Positions 7,391 through 17,462 are shown, counted from the first letter of the stretch. The stretch is DNA of 30,410 bases from Gemmatimonadaceae bacterium (GCA_002726335.1 PBSR01000153.1:1-30410), one strand, 5' to 3'. Notes: generated by a model from the sequence alone, not told the origin. Made by a program: numbers and translations.

Positions 7391-8383
7391 ATGCAGATGT
7401 ACTATGACGACGATGCCAACCTAGACCTGCTGAGCGACAAGACGGTCGCCATCATTGGTTATGGCAGCCAGGGCCACGCTCATTCTCTCAACCTGAAGGA
7501 AAGCGGCATCAACGTCGTTGTCGGACTCCGCGAGGGCAGCTCGAGTCGCGCCGCCGCTGAGAAGGAAGGCCTGAAGGTTGCCAGCGTCGCTGAGGCCGCC
7601 AAAGAGGGCGACATCGTCATGATCCTGATCAACGACGAGGTGCAGCGGGCCGTGTTCGAAGCCGACATCCGACCCAACCTGAGCGCCGGCAACAGCCTGG
7701 CTTTCGCCCACGGGTTCAACATCCATTTCGGCCAGGTGGTTCCCCCGGCAGACGTCGACGTCTTCATGGTCGCCCCGAAGGGCCCCGGCCACCTGGTGCG
7801 CCGTGTGTACAGCGAGGGTGGCGGCGTCCCGGGCCTGCTCGCCGTGGAGCAGGATTCCTCCGGCCGCGCCCACGAGGTCGGGCTGGCCTACGCCAAGGGT
7901 ATCGGCTGCACTCGCGGTGGTGTCATTCAGACCACCTTTCGTGAAGAGACAGAGACGGATCTGTTCGGCGAGCAGGTCGTGCTCTGTGGCGGCCTGACCG
8001 AACTGATCCGCGCCGGTTTCGACACTCTGGTGGAGGCCGGCTATCAGCCCGAAGTGGCCTACTTCGAGTGCCTGCACGAGGTCAAGCTCATCGTCGACCT
8101 GATCTACGAGGGCGGCATCGCCAACATGCGCTCATCGATCAGTGACACCGCCGAGTTCGGCGACCTGTCACGCGGCCGGCGCGTGGTGACCGACAAGACG
8201 CGGGCCGAGATGAAGACCATCCTCGCCGAGATTCAGAACGGCAAGTTCGCCCGGGAGTGGCTACAGGAGAATCAGGTGGGTCGCCCGTTCTACACGGCGC
8301 AGAAGCGGATCGACTCCGAGCACACGATCGAAGAGGTCGGAGGTCGCCTGCGCGCCATGATGTCATGGCTGGACAAGAAATAA
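7391..8383 (+). CDS. ilvC: Ketol-acid reductoisomerase, class I
   Basis: 330 residues, the usual class I length. It converts acetolactate or acetohydroxybutyrate to the dihydroxy acids of valine, leucine and isoleucine synthesis, using NADPH and two magnesium ions in the cytoplasm. The Rossmann loop [17 protein letters not shown] is near the N-terminus, and the cofactor loop LREGSSSR indicates NADPH preference. The C-terminal knotted domain has the metal-binding TDLFGEQ segment, with Asp190 and Glu194 at the expected numbers. Start ATG 7391 has an excellent Shine-Dalgarno, AGAGGAG, 7 bp upstream. It is the first structural gene of a long operon behind the leader peptide. ilvB/ilvN and ilvD are not in this window. 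Confidence 0.97.
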   Translation: MQMYYDDDANLDLLSDKTVAIIGYGSQGHAHSLNLKESGINVVVGLREGSSSRAAAEKEGLKVASVAEAAKEGDIVMILINDEVQRAVFEADIRPNLSAGNSLAFAHGFNIHFGQVVPPADVDVFMVAPKGPGHLVRRVYSEGGGVPGLLAVEQDSSGRAHEVGLAYAKGIGCTRGGVIQTTFREETETDLFGEQVVLCGGLTELIRAGFDTLVEAGYQPEVAYFECLHEVKLIVDLIYEGGIANMRSSISDTAEFGDLSRGRRVVTDKTRAEMKTILAEIQNGKFAREWLQENQVGRPFYTAQKRIDSEHTIEEVGGRLRAMMSWLDKK

Positions 8384-8385
8384 CC

Positions 8386-9960
8386 ATGGAACAAGCAGAC
8401 TCACAGGCTGAGCGGGATCGCGTCGTCGTATTCGATACGACTTTGCGGGACGCCGAGCAGACGCCCGGTGCCTCGCTGACCGTGCGTGACAAACTGGAGA
8501 TCGCCCATCAGCTGGCGCGTCTGCAGGTCGATGTCATCGAAGCTGGGTTTCCGATCTCGTCGAATGAGGATTTCGAGGCGGTACACCGTATCGGCCAGGA
8601 GGTCGAAGGGCCGACGATCTGCGGCCTGTGCCGTGTCGTGCTCAAGGACATCGACCGTGCTGGTGAGGCGCTGAAGGACGCCGCCAGACCACGCATTCAC
8701 ACCTTCGTGGGCACCTCCGACGCACACCTGCAGGGACAGATGCGCAAGAGTCGGGAAGAGGTGTTGGATCTGGCCGTGAAAGCCGTGACCCACGCCAGGC
8801 GATTCGTCGAAGACGTGGAGTTTTCGCCGATGGACGCCGGTCGCACCGAGTTCGGCTATCTGGCCGAAGTCGTGCAAGCCACCGTAGAGGCTGGAGCGAC
8901 GACGATCAACATCCCCGACACGGTGGGCTACACCGTACCGGAGCAGTTTTCCGCTCTGATCCAGCGGCTCCTCGACGAGGTGCCCAACATGGATCAGGCC
9001 GTCATCAGCGTGCATTGCCATGACGACCTGGGGCTGGCCGTGTCGAACACGCTGTCGGCACTGAAGGCGGGTGCCCGCCAGGTCGAATGCACGCTGAATG
9101 GTCTGGGCGAACGTGCCGGCAATGCCTCGTTGGAAGAGGTCGTGATGGCGTTGAAGACGCGCTCCGACTACTTCGGACTGTCGACCCGGGTCGTGGCGAA
9201 GGAGATCCTAGCCACCAGCCGTCTCGTGAGTCGTCTGATGGGTATCAACGTACCGCCGAACAAGGCCATCGTCGGCGCCAACGCCTTCGCTCACAGCTCC
9301 GGGATCCATCAGGACGGTGTGCTGAAGGCGCGCGATACCTTTGAGATCATGGAGCCCACCGATGTCGGCTGGGAGGCGACGTCGATCGTGCTGACGGCCC
9401 GCTCCGGGCGCCACGCTTTGCGGCACCGCCTGCAGGAGCTGGGACACAAGCTGACCAAGGAGGAGCTGGAGGAGGTGTACGAGCGCTTCCTGGCGTTGGC
9501 GGACAAGAAGAAGGAAGTCTTCGACGAGGATCTGATGGCCATCGTCGGCGACGAGATTCGCGACGACGAACAGGGCAGGTTCACCCTCGAGTATCTGCAC
9601 ACGATCAGCGGCACGGGAACGGTACCCTCTGCCACGGTGCGCATCTGCGTCGACGGTGAACAACGGGTGCAGCAGTCAGCCTGGGGGGACGGGCCGGTGG
9701 ACGCAACGTACGAGGCGATCAACCAGGCGACGCAGACGAAGGCGAAGGTCGACGAATACGTCATCCAGGCGATTACCAGTGGCAGTCAGGCCATGGGTGA
9801 GGTCATCGTGCGTGTTACGGATGGTGAACTGAAGACCACCGGCCGGAGCACCTCGACGGATGTGATCGAAGCGAGTGCAAAAGCTTACGTCGATGCCATC
9901 AATCGACTGGAACTGCGTCGTGGCAAACAGGTGAGAACAGACCAGGACCCGGCAGTGTAA
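8386..9960 (+). CDS. leuA: 2-isopropylmalate synthase
   Basis: 524 residues. It condenses acetyl-CoA with 2-oxoisovalerate, the committed step of leucine synthesis. The DRE-TIM barrel carries [17 protein letters not shown] at the N-terminus (catalytic Arg21, metal Asp22) and the metal motif HCHDD (His210 and His212), followed by [16 protein letters not shown]. The last ~130 residues form the LeuA dimer/regulatory domain used for leucine feedback, with [10 protein letters not shown] and GEVIVRV. The ATG at 8386 is 2 bp after the ilvC stop; an in-frame ATG at 8365 inside ilvC is a less likely start. The Shine-Dalgarno is weak, suggesting coupling to ilvC translation. Confidence 0.95.
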   Translation: MEQADSQAERDRVVVFDTTLRDAEQTPGASLTVRDKLEIAHQLARLQVDVIEAGFPISSNEDFEAVHRIGQEVEGPTICGLCRVVLKDIDRAGEALKDAARPRIHTFVGTSDAHLQGQMRKSREEVLDLAVKAVTHARRFVEDVEFSPMDAGRTEFGYLAEVVQATVEAGATTINIPDTVGYTVPEQFSALIQRLLDEVPNMDQAVISVHCHDDLGLAVSNTLSALKAGARQVECTLNGLGERAGNASLEEVVMALKTRSDYFGLSTRVVAKEILATSRLVSRLMGINVPPNKAIVGANAFAHSSGIHQDGVLKARDTFEIMEPTDVGWEATSIVLTARSGRHALRHRLQELGHKLTKEELEEVYERFLALADKKKEVFDEDLMAIVGDEIRDDEQGRFTLEYLHTISGTGTVPSATVRICVDGEQRVQQSAWGDGPVDATYEAINQATQTKAKVDEYVIQAITSGSQAMGEVIVRVTDGELKTTGRSTSTDVIEASAKAYVDAINRLELRRGKQVRTDQDPAV

Positions 9961-9978
9961 TCTGATGAAGGAAGAGAG

Positions 9979-11379
9979 ATGAGCAAGAATCTGTTTGAGA
10001 AGGTCTGGGAGGCACACTCGGTGCGGGAGCTGCCTTCGGGGCAGACGCAGCTGTTCGTTGGCCTGCATCTGATCCATGAGGTGACCAGCCCGCAGGCGTT
10101 TCAGATGCTGCGCGAGCGGGGGTTGAAGGTCATGCACCCGGAACGCACCTATGCCACTGTGGATCATATCATCCCCACGGACATGCGCGACCGGCCATTC
10201 CTCGATGATCTCGCCGAGGAGATGATGGTCGCCATCGAGGGCAATGCCCGTGAGTTCGAGATCCCGCTGTTCGACATGAACGACCAGCGGCAGGGAATCG
10301 TTCATGTCATCGGTCCCGAGATGGGATTGACCCAACCGGGCATGACGATCGCCTGTGGTGACAGTCATACCTCCACCCATGGGGCTTTCGGGGCTATCGC
10401 TTTCGGCATCGGCACGAGCCAGGTGCGCGACGTCCTCGCCTCGCAGTGTCTGGCCATGGCCCGACCGAAGGTGCGTCGAGTCGAGGTCGACGGCAGTCTG
10501 GGCGAGGGAGTCTATGCCAAGGACGTGACCCTGCACGTCATCGGCGCTCTCGGTGTGAAGGGCGGCGTCGGTTTTGCCTACGAGTATGCTGGTCAGGTCC
10601 TCGATCGTATGTCGATGGAGGAACGCATGACGGTGTGCAACATGTCGATCGAGGGCGGGGCCCGGTGTGGGTACGTCAACCCCGATGAAACCACCTTCGA
10701 GTACCTGGAAGGTCGCACTCATGTGCCCCAGGGCGGTGACTTCCACAAGGCCGTCGAGTGGTGGAAGAGCACTGCCTCCGATGGCAGCGCCAGCTACGAT
10801 GACGTGGTGAAGATCGACGGGGCCGCTATCGCGCCGACGGTGACCTGGGGCATCAATCCCGGTCAGTCGTGCGGTGTCGACGGGGTGCTGCCCCACCCGG
10901 AGGACGCCAACGGCGATGGCGTCTCGATCGCTGAAGCCCTCGACTACATGGACTTCGAGCCCGGCCAGCCGATCGTCGGGACGCCCATCGATGTCGCCTT
11001 CATCGGCTCGTGCACGAACTCACGGATCTCGGACCTGCGGGAAGCGGCGAAGATCATCAAAGGCCACCAGGTGGCCGGCGGCGTCAAGGCCCTGGTGGTG
11101 CCCGGATCTCACGATATCCGTGACCAGGCCCAGGCCGAGGGTCTCGACCAGGTCTTCCGCGATGCCGGATTCGAATGGCGCGAAGCGGGCTGCTCCATGT
11201 GCCTGGCCATGAACCCCGACAAGCTGCAGGGGAGGCAGATGTGTGCCTCGTCGAGCAACCGCAATTTCAAGGGCCGTCAGGGCAGTCCTACGGGACGCAC
11301 CTTGCTGATGAGCCCTGCCATGGTCGCCGCCGCCGCCATAGACGGCGAGGTGAGCGACGTACGTGAGCTGATCAGCTAG
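9979..11379 (+). CDS. leuC: 3-isopropylmalate dehydratase large subunit
   Basis: 466 residues, standard for bacterial LeuC. With LeuD it isomerises 2- to 3-isopropylmalate, and in organisms with CimA also citramalate to 3-methylmalate. The aconitase-type 4Fe-4S ligands are visible as Cys345 in GSCTNSR and Cys405/Cys408 in AGCSMCLAM. The substrate-side motifs [15 protein letters not shown] and [12 protein letters not shown] are intact. The start ATG is preceded by GAAGGAAGAGAG. After its stop the usual short leuC-leuD junction is replaced by 172 bp holding a 160-bp palindromic element. Confidence 0.97.
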   Translation: MSKNLFEKVWEAHSVRELPSGQTQLFVGLHLIHEVTSPQAFQMLRERGLKVMHPERTYATVDHIIPTDMRDRPFLDDLAEEMMVAIEGNAREFEIPLFDMNDQRQGIVHVIGPEMGLTQPGMTIACGDSHTSTHGAFGAIAFGIGTSQVRDVLASQCLAMARPKVRRVEVDGSLGEGVYAKDVTLHVIGALGVKGGVGFAYEYAGQVLDRMSMEERMTVCNMSIEGGARCGYVNPDETTFEYLEGRTHVPQGGDFHKAVEWWKSTASDGSASYDDVVKIDGAAIAPTVTWGINPGQSCGVDGVLPHPEDANGDGVSIAEALDYMDFEPGQPIVGTPIDVAFIGSCTNSRISDLREAAKIIKGHQVAGGVKALVVPGSHDIRDQAQAEGLDQVFRDAGFEWREAGCSMCLAMNPDKLQGRQMCASSSNRNFKGRQGSPTGRTLLMSPAMVAAAAIDGEVSDVRELIS

Positions 11380-11539
11380 TGTCCTGTCGCAGAGATCTCT
11401 TGCGTTTTCGAACGCCGATCCATCGCGGCTCGCGACGTTGCGCTCACTCTGTGTATTCCACTGATACGCATCGCTCGCGCGCCTTGCGAGCCGCGTGTCT
11501 CGACGCTCAAATTCCACAAGCTATCTCTGCGACAGGACA
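11380..11539. repeat. 160-bp palindromic MITE-like element, copy 1 (leuC/leuD gap)
   Basis: Perfect terminal inverted repeats TGTCCTGTCGCAGAGAT (11380-11396) and its complement (11523-11539) bracket a 160-bp unit. The inside is also imperfectly self-complementary: CGCGGCTCGC occurs in both arms, and a central GTGTAT/ATACGC mini-hairpin (11451-11469) lies exactly at the midpoint. It begins at the first base after the leuC stop codon and is followed by 12 bp carrying the leuD Shine-Dalgarno. It has the same length and layout as the copy at 16088-16247, with matching compensatory differences. It encodes no protein, so it would be a non-autonomous (MITE/REP-like) element or an RNA hairpin in the operon message. 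Confidence 0.8.
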
Positions 11540-11551
11540 CAAAGGACGGAA

Positions 11552-12160
11552 ATGACACAGACGGAAAGCTCCACTTCGACCGTACGCAGCAGAATCACAG
11601 GAACTGTTGTGCCGGTGCGCGGTAACGATATCGACACCGATCGGATCATCCCGGCGCGGTATCTGCGCACGGTTACTTTCGACGGACTCGGTGAGCATGC
11701 CTTTGAAGATGATCGCGCCGGAGGCGGTCACGCCTTCGACGATCCCCGCTTCGGTGGGGCGTCGGTGCTGGTGGCGAATGACAACTTCGGCTGCGGCTCG
11801 TCCCGCGAGCACGCCCCGCAGGCCCTCATGCGATGGGGCATCGAAGCTTTCGTGGCGCAGTCCTTCGCCGAGATCTTCTTCGGCAACTGCGTGTCCCTGG
11901 GGTTGCCATGTATGGTGGCCGAGGCGGCCGACGTGGAGCAGCTGATGGCGGCCGTCGAGGCTGACGCTGCCATCACCGTGGAATGTGATGTCGAGACCCA
12001 GCTGGTGCGTTTCGGCGGCCAACAGATCCCCGCAAGTGTACCCGCCGGTCCACGTCAGCAGTTTCTCAACGGGAGCTGGGACGCCCTCGGGCAGCTGCTC
12101 GACGACCCGTCCGCCATCGCTTCGGCCGCAACCCGACTGCCTTACATCAACGGCTTCTGA
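11552..12160 (+). CDS. leuD: 3-isopropylmalate dehydratase small subunit
   Basis: 202 residues, usual LeuD length. It supplies the swivel domain of the LeuCD isomerase: VPVRGNDIDTDRIIPARYL near the N-terminus and DNFGCGSSREHAPQAL for substrate recognition. The ATG at 11552 follows AAAGGACGG and fits the family start; the open frame extends further upstream into the palindromic repeat and should not be used. The gene is 13 bp from leuB. Confidence 0.96.
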   Translation: MTQTESSTSTVRSRITGTVVPVRGNDIDTDRIIPARYLRTVTFDGLGEHAFEDDRAGGGHAFDDPRFGGASVLVANDNFGCGSSREHAPQALMRWGIEAFVAQSFAEIFFGNCVSLGLPCMVAEAADVEQLMAAVEADAAITVECDVETQLVRFGGQQIPASVPAGPRQQFLNGSWDALGQLLDDPSAIASAATRLPYINGF

Positions 12161-12173
12161 GAAAGGACACCAC

Positions 12174-13235
12174 GTGGCGTACAAGATCGCGATTCTGCCC
12201 GGAGACGGGACCGGCCCCGAGGTTGTGGCCGAAGGCCTGAAGGTGCTGGAAGCCGTGGCTGCCAAGGTGGGCTTCCAGTACGAGACGGAAGCGTTCGACT
12301 TCGGTGGCGAACGGTACAAGAGCACCGGTGAGGTGCTGCCGGATTCGGCGGTGGACGAGCTGCGTCAGTTCGACGCGATCTTCCTCGGTGCCATCGGCCA
12401 TCCGGACGTGAAGCCGGGGATCCTCGAGAAAGGGATTCTGCTGAGGCTGCGCTTTGAGCTGGATCAGTACATCAACCTGCGCCCGGTGAAACTCTACCCC
12501 AATGTACCGACGCCGGTGTCGGGCAAGGGGCCGGAAGACATCGACTTCGTCGTCGTAAGGGAGAACACGGAAGGGCTCTACGCCGGGGCAGGCGGCAATC
12601 TCAAGAAGGGCACGCCCGACGAGGTCGCGGTGCAGGAGTCGATCAACACGCGCAAGGGGGTGGAGCGCTGTCTGCGCTACGCCTTCGAGTACACGCGACG
12701 GCGCGACAAGGACAAGACGCTGACTCTCTGCGGCAAGACGAATGTCCTCACCTATGCCTTCGATCTGTGGGAGCGGGCCTTCCACGAGGTGGGCGAGGCC
12801 GACTACGGGGACATCAAGCGGGACTACGCCCACGTGGACGCCATCTGTATGTGGATGGTGAAGAACCCGGAGTGGTTCGATGTCGTGGTCACCGACAACA
12901 TGTTCGGCGACATCATCACAGATCTGGGGGCGATGATCCAGGGCGGTATGGGGATCGCCGCGGGGGGCAACATCAACCCCGAAGGTGTGTCGATGTTCGA
13001 GCCCATCGGCGGCTCGGCCCCGAAGTACACCGGGCAGAACGTGATCAATCCCATGGCCGCCATCGGTGCCTGTCAGTTGATGGTCGACACCCTCGGCGAG
13101 CACGAAGCAGGAAGGATACTCGAGGACGCCATCGTCTCGACACTGCAGAAGATGAAGGGAATGGGAGCTGGGCAGATGGGGTATTCGACGACCGAAGTAG
13201 GCGATCTTGTCGCTGAAACAGTGGCTTCATCCTGA
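12174..13235 (+). CDS. leuB: 3-isopropylmalate dehydrogenase (beta-decarboxylating dehydrogenase family)
   Basis: 353 residues. The NAD-dependent oxidative decarboxylase is recognised by ILPGDGTGPEVV at the N-terminus, VVVRENTEGLYAGAGG, LTLCGKTNVL, the metal-site segment VTDNMFGDIITDLGAM and FEPIGGSAPKYTG. The operon position after leuCD supports isopropylmalate as substrate, with methylmalate as a likely second substrate given cimA next door. ENTEGLYAG is also typical of the tartrate/isocitrate-type relatives, so context carries part of the call. The start is GTG at 12174 preceded by GAAAGGACACCAC. An upstream open frame inside leuD is a shadow. Confidence 0.92.
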   Translation: MAYKIAILPGDGTGPEVVAEGLKVLEAVAAKVGFQYETEAFDFGGERYKSTGEVLPDSAVDELRQFDAIFLGAIGHPDVKPGILEKGILLRLRFELDQYINLRPVKLYPNVPTPVSGKGPEDIDFVVVRENTEGLYAGAGGNLKKGTPDEVAVQESINTRKGVERCLRYAFEYTRRRDKDKTLTLCGKTNVLTYAFDLWERAFHEVGEADYGDIKRDYAHVDAICMWMVKNPEWFDVVVTDNMFGDIITDLGAMIQGGMGIAAGGNINPEGVSMFEPIGGSAPKYTGQNVINPMAAIGACQLMVDTLGEHEAGRILEDAIVSTLQKMKGMGAGQMGYSTTEVGDLVAETVASS

Positions 13236-13265
13236 AGCCAGGTGAATCACAGATGGGAGCTTGTC

Positions 13266-14876
13266 ATGTCTGACACAGTAGAAATCTATGACTCCACGCT
13301 TCGAGACGGGGCGCAGGCGGAGGGGATTACCTACTCGCTGCAGGACAAGCTGGAAATCGCCCGTCGCCTGGATGAGCTGGGCGTGCACTATATCGAGGGT
13401 GGCTGGCCGAATCCGACGAATCCAAAGGATCTGGCATTCTTCGGGCAGGTCGGGCACCTGGACCTGCGGGCCACGGTAACCGCTTTCGGCAGCACGCGGC
13501 GGGCCACCAACGCTCCCGAAGATGACGCGACGCTGAACACGCTGCTGAAAGCCGATACGTCGAGTATCACGATCTTCGGCAAGAGTTGGGATCTGCACGT
13601 GACCGAGGTACTCAAGACCACCCGGGATGAGAACCTGACGCTCATCGAGGACTCCGTGGCCTACCTGATATCTCAGGGGCGGGAGGTGACCTATGACGCC
13701 GAGCACTTCTTCGACGGCTACAAGGCCGACGCCGACTTCGCCCTGGAGACCCTGCGTGCCGCCGAACGTGGTGGGGCCCGGATCGTCGTGTTGTGTGACA
13801 CGAATGGTGGCACCCTGCCTGCAGAACTCCAGCAGATGTGCACCGCCGCGAGCCAGGCGGTGAATCTGCCCCTCGGTATCCACGCTCACAACGACTCCGG
13901 CCTCGGCGTGGCCAATACGGTGGCCGCCGTCGAGTTGGGCGCCATTCAGGTGCAGGGCACGTTCAACGGCTACGGCGAGCGCTGCGGCAATGCCAACCTG
14001 TGCACGGTGATCCCCGTGCTCGAGCTGAAGATGGGGCGCTCGACCATCGGAGGCGACAAGGTCGCCGCGTTGATGGATTTTTCGCGCTTCCTGAGCGAGA
14101 CGGCCAACGTCGCCCACGATCACCGTCAGCCCTTTGTCGGCGAGAGCGCCTATGCCCACAAGGGGGGCGTGCACATCGACGCCATGACCAAGAACCCCGC
14201 CTGCTACGAACACGAAGACCCGGAGGCGACGGGAAACCAGCGGCGCTACCTGGTTTCAGACCAATCCGGGGGCAGCACCGTCGTCACCAAGCTGGAGCGG
14301 CACTTCCCGGAATTGAGCAAGAAGGATCCCGCCGTCTCCGAGGTGCTCGGCGAGGTCAAACGTCTCGAACACGAGGGCTATCAGTTCGAGGCGGCAGAGG
14401 GCTCCTTCGAGTTGCTGGCGCGGCGCACGATGGGCCTCTATCACGATCTGTTCAAGCCTCTCAGCTTCCACGTGTCAAGCCGCAAGAACGCCGAAGAGGA
14501 ATCGGAGGTAGCAGAGGCCATCCTGAAGGTCGAGGTCGACGGTGTGGAGTATCATACGGTCGGCGAGGGCGATGGGCCGGTGAACGCCATGGACCGGGCC
14601 CTGCGCAAGGCCCTGGAAAACTCGTTCCCGAGCCTGCAGACCGTCCATCTGGAGGACTACAAGGTCCGGGTCATGTCGAGCAGCGACGGCACGGCGGCCC
14701 GCGTGCGTGTGCTCATCGAATCCTCCGACGGGCAGGACGTCTGGGGTACGGTGGGAGTGTCGGAGAATATCATCGAGGCCAGCTGGATCGCTCTGGCCGA
14801 CAGTCTGCACTACAAGCTGATGCGGGATGCCATGGGAGCCGGCGCCGCGCAGCAGGACAGGGCGGCGACGGCATGA
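13266..14876 (+). CDS. cimA: (R)-citramalate synthase
   Basis: 536 residues. The CimA-type DRE-TIM barrel begins VEIYDSTLRDGAQAEGITYS and has YIEGGWPNPTNPKD, a segment typical of citramalate rather than isopropylmalate synthases. HAHNDSGLGVANTVAAVE provides the metal-binding histidines, and NGYGERCGNANL follows. The C-terminal part is a LeuA-type dimer/regulatory domain. It condenses pyruvate and acetyl-CoA to citramalate, opening the threonine-independent route to 2-oxobutyrate and isoleucine, with LeuCD and LeuB performing the next steps. The ATG at 13266 with GGGAGC upstream is preferred over a GTG at 13242. Its TGA overlaps the argJ ATG by 4 bp (ATGA). Confidence 0.94.
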   Translation: MSDTVEIYDSTLRDGAQAEGITYSLQDKLEIARRLDELGVHYIEGGWPNPTNPKDLAFFGQVGHLDLRATVTAFGSTRRATNAPEDDATLNTLLKADTSSITIFGKSWDLHVTEVLKTTRDENLTLIEDSVAYLISQGREVTYDAEHFFDGYKADADFALETLRAAERGGARIVVLCDTNGGTLPAELQQMCTAASQAVNLPLGIHAHNDSGLGVANTVAAVELGAIQVQGTFNGYGERCGNANLCTVIPVLELKMGRSTIGGDKVAALMDFSRFLSETANVAHDHRQPFVGESAYAHKGGVHIDAMTKNPACYEHEDPEATGNQRRYLVSDQSGGSTVVTKLERHFPELSKKDPAVSEVLGEVKRLEHEGYQFEAAEGSFELLARRTMGLYHDLFKPLSFHVSSRKNAEEESEVAEAILKVEVDGVEYHTVGEGDGPVNAMDRALRKALENSFPSLQTVHLEDYKVRVMSSSDGTAARVRVLIESSDGQDVWGTVGVSENIIEASWIALADSLHYKLMRDAMGAGAAQQDRAATA

Positions 14877-16087
14877 GGCAGATCGAAGGGGGCAGTGTCA
14901 CCTCTCCCAAGGGGTTCCGGGCGGCGGGAGTTGTGGCCGGGATCAAACCGTCCGGGACGAAGGACCTGGCCCTGATGGTGTCCGACGTGCCGGCCGCGGG
15001 CGCCGCGGTGTACACCACCAACCGCGTGCAGGGCGCCCCCATCGGGGTGTGTCGCCAGCATCTTCTGGATGGCAAGGCACGGGCGGTCGTCATCAACAGC
15101 GGCATCGCCAACGTGTGCAACGGAGACAGCGGACGGGCCGACGCGCATCGCATGTGCGAGTTGGTGGCGCAGCAGCTGGATCTGCCGGTAGGGGATGTCC
15201 TGGTATGCTCCACCGGCATCATCGGCGTTCCCCTGCCTATGGATGTCATCGAGGCGGGAATTCCCAAGGTGGTGTCCGAGCTGAGCACCGATGGCGGCTC
15301 GGCGGCAGCAGCGGCGATGATGACGACGGACACCGTCGCCAAACACACCGCTGTCGAGGTCGATCTCGATGGCGTGATGGTTACCGTCGGGGCAGTGGCC
15401 AAAGGGGCGGCGATGATCGCACCGAACATGGCGACCATGCTGTCGGTGGTGACCACGGACGCCGCGGTTCCCGCCGATCAATTGAAGCAACTGCTGGTGC
15501 GGGCCGTGGGACGCAGCTTTAATTGCTGCACCGTCGACGGTGACATGTCTACCAGCGACACCGTGATCGCTCTGGCCAACGGTGCCGCCATGGGTGGTAT
15601 CGACGAGGTGACGGCTCTGTCGCCGCAAGCCCTGGACACGCTGGCGCAGGCCATGGAACAGGTGTGCCGGAAAATGGCGCGCATCATGGCCGCCGACGGC
15701 GAGGGGGCGACGAAGTTGATCACGATCCGCGTCGGCGGCGGCCGCTCCGAGGCGGAAGCGCGACAGGTGGGGCTTTCGGTGGCCAATTCGAGTCTGGTGA
15801 AGACCGCCGCCTTTGGCAATGACCCCAACTGGGGACGCATCCTGATGGCCGTGGGCAACGCTGGCGTCGAGCTGGACCAGGACAAAGTGGCAGTGTCGCT
15901 CTGTGGTACCCCCATCTACGGACAGGGGACGGGTATCCCCTTCGACGAGGAAGTTGTCAGCGAGGCCATGAAGGCGGAGGAAATCGACATCGGCGTGGAT
16001 CTGCAGTCCGGGACGGCAGACATCGAAATCTTCACCTGCGATCTGACGTACGACTACGTACGCCTCAACGCTGAATACACGACCTAA
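14873..16087 (+). CDS. argJ: Glutamate N-acetyltransferase / amino-acid acetyltransferase (ArgJ)
   Basis: 404 residues. ArgJ transfers the acetyl group from N-acetylornithine to glutamate, closing the cyclic arginine pathway. The precursor cleaves itself at a conserved Thr, here Thr188 in APNMATMLSVV. Other family segments are VINSGIANVCNGD, STGIIGVPLPMD, NCCTVDGDMSTSDT and FGNDPNWGRILMAVG. Whether it also acts on acetyl-CoA (bifunctional type) cannot be told. The start overlaps the cimA stop (ATGA), and the open frame upstream is a shadow of cimA. Placement of an arginine gene inside a branched-chain operon is unusual. The stop is followed directly by the second 160-bp palindrome. Confidence 0.95.
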   Translation: MRQIEGGSVTSPKGFRAAGVVAGIKPSGTKDLALMVSDVPAAGAAVYTTNRVQGAPIGVCRQHLLDGKARAVVINSGIANVCNGDSGRADAHRMCELVAQQLDLPVGDVLVCSTGIIGVPLPMDVIEAGIPKVVSELSTDGGSAAAAAMMTTDTVAKHTAVEVDLDGVMVTVGAVAKGAAMIAPNMATMLSVVTTDAAVPADQLKQLLVRAVGRSFNCCTVDGDMSTSDTVIALANGAAMGGIDEVTALSPQALDTLAQAMEQVCRKMARIMAADGEGATKLITIRVGGGRSEAEARQVGLSVANSSLVKTAAFGNDPNWGRILMAVGNAGVELDQDKVAVSLCGTPIYGQGTGIPFDEEVVSEAMKAEEIDIGVDLQSGTADIEIFTCDLTYDYVRLNAEYTT

Positions 16088-16247
16088 TGCCCTGTCACAC
16101 AACCATCCTTGTATTCGGGCGCCGAGCCAACCCGGTTCGCGGCGTTGCGCTCGCTCAATGGGTCCAACCGACCCACCTCACTCGCGCGCCTTGCGATCCG
16201 GGCGCCTCGACACCCGAATTCCACAAGGCTACTTGTGTGACAGGGCA
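16088..16247. repeat. 160-bp palindromic MITE-like element, copy 2 (argJ/aspC gap)
   Basis: Terminal inverted repeats TGCCCTGTCACACAA (16088-16102) and its complement (16233-16247) bracket 160 bp, the same length as copy 1. A perfect TGGGTC/GACCCA mini-hairpin (16159-16175) occupies the exact centre. CGTTGCGCTC and CTCGCGCGCCTTGCGA are shared with copy 1. It starts at the first base after the argJ TAA and is followed by 12 bp with the aspC Shine-Dalgarno. Differences from copy 1 in the termini are matched on the opposite arm, so pairing has been kept. Confidence 0.8.
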
Positions 16248-16259
16248 CAGGCGAGAGTC

Positions 16260-17462
16260 ATGAACGACCGACTGTCAGCATACATACAGGCAGTGGCACC
16301 GTCACCGACGATGGCGATCACGGCCAAAGCCGCCGAGTTGCGCCGCCAGGGCGTCGATGTGATTCCCCTGTCGGCGGGTGAACCGGACTTCGACACACCG
16401 GAGCACATCAAGGCGGCTGCCAAACGGGCCCTCGACGAGGGTTTTACCAAGTACACCTCGCCGCCATCGGGTATCCCCGAGCTGAAAGCGGCGGTGTGTG
16501 CCAAGTTCGCCCGTGACAATCATCTGGAATACACCCCGGACGAGGTGGTGGTCAACAACGGTGCGAAACATAGTCTCGCCCTCGGTGTGTCGGCGGTGAT
16601 CAATCCGGGCGACAACATGATCATTCCCACGCCATACTGGGTGACCTTCACCGAGCAGCCAAAACTCGTCGGCGGGTCGCCTGTCATCGTCGAAACCACG
16701 CCGGAGAACGGTCTCAAGCTGACGCCGGAGCAGTTGCGTACCGCGATCACGCCCCGGACCCGCATGGTCCTGCTCAACAGCCCGTCGAATCCAAGTGGTG
16801 CCGTCTATTCGAGAACAGAGATGGCGGCTCTTGGCGAAGTCGTACTCGAGCACGATCTCTATGTCCTCGGCGACGAGATCTACGAGAAGCTGATCTATGA
16901 CAGCGCCGAGCACGTGTCGATGGCGCAGATCAGCCCCGAGCTGAAGGCCCGTACCATCGTCGTCAACGGTGTGTCGAAGACCTACGCAATGACCGGATGG
17001 CGCATCGGCTACGCCGCCGGGCCCCGGGAGGTCATCGGCCTGATGGACAAAGCCCAGAGCCAGACCATATCACATCCATCGTCGATCTCACAGAAGGCCG
17101 CCGTGGAAGCACTGAACGGCCCGCAGGACATGGTCGAAACGATGCGCCTCGAGTACGACAAGCGCCGGTGTTATGTTGTGGGGCGCCTCAACGCCCTCGA
17201 CGGTGTGCAGTGTGACCTGCCGTCTGGCGCGTTCTACGTGTATCCTGATCTGTCCTGCTACTATGGACGGAGCACGGGCGAACGGCCCATCAAGGATTGC
17301 AGCGACATCTGCGACTACCTGTTGGACGCGGCCCGGGTGGCCTGCGTGCCCGGCGTCGGCTTCGGCACGAAACCGCACATCCGCATGTCCTACGCCACCT
17401 CGATGGAGAATCTGGCGACGGCTCTGGACCGCATCACCGAGGCCCTGGAGAAGCTGACGTGA
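16260..17462 (+). CDS. aspC: Class I aminotransferase, probable aspartate aminotransferase
   Basis: 400 residues, PLP-dependent fold type I, subgroup I-beta/gamma. Visible marks are PLSAGEPDFDTPEHI at the N-terminus, KYTSPPSGIPELKAAV, NSPSNPSGAVYS, LGDEIYEKLIY and the Schiff-base lysine, Lys240, in NGVSKTYAMTGWRIGY. It probably exchanges amino groups between aspartate and glutamate; related enzymes also act on other oxo acids, including aromatic ones. The ATG at 16260 follows GGCGAGAG. The upstream open frame lies in the palindromic repeat and is excluded. Its operon position suggests a transamination role beside amino-acid synthesis. Confidence 0.92.
   Translation: MNDRLSAYIQAVAPSPTMAITAKAAELRRQGVDVIPLSAGEPDFDTPEHIKAAAKRALDEGFTKYTSPPSGIPELKAAVCAKFARDNHLEYTPDEVVVNNGAKHSLALGVSAVINPGDNMIIPTPYWVTFTEQPKLVGGSPVIVETTPENGLKLTPEQLRTAITPRTRMVLLNSPSNPSGAVYSRTEMAALGEVVLEHDLYVLGDEIYEKLIYDSAEHVSMAQISPELKARTIVVNGVSKTYAMTGWRIGYAAGPREVIGLMDKAQSQTISHPSSISQKAAVEALNGPQDMVETMRLEYDKRRCYVVGRLNALDGVQCDLPSGAFYVYPDLSCYYGRSTGERPIKDCSDICDYLLDAARVACVPGVGFGTKPHIRMSYATSMENLATALDRITEALEKLT

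Noticed and set aside
9676..10896. Minus-strand open frame of about 400 codons opposite leuA/leuC
   Set aside because: Antisense to two certain genes and spanning their junction; no motif.
11380..11539. tRNA or other structured RNA gene in the leuC/leuD gap
   Set aside because: No cloverleaf or TTC loop; the full-length palindrome and the second copy at 16088 explain the structure better.
13838..14872. Upstream extension of the argJ frame as an Arg-rich protein
   Set aside because: It lies in the +1-shifted frame of cimA; ArgJ similarity begins only at ATG 14873.
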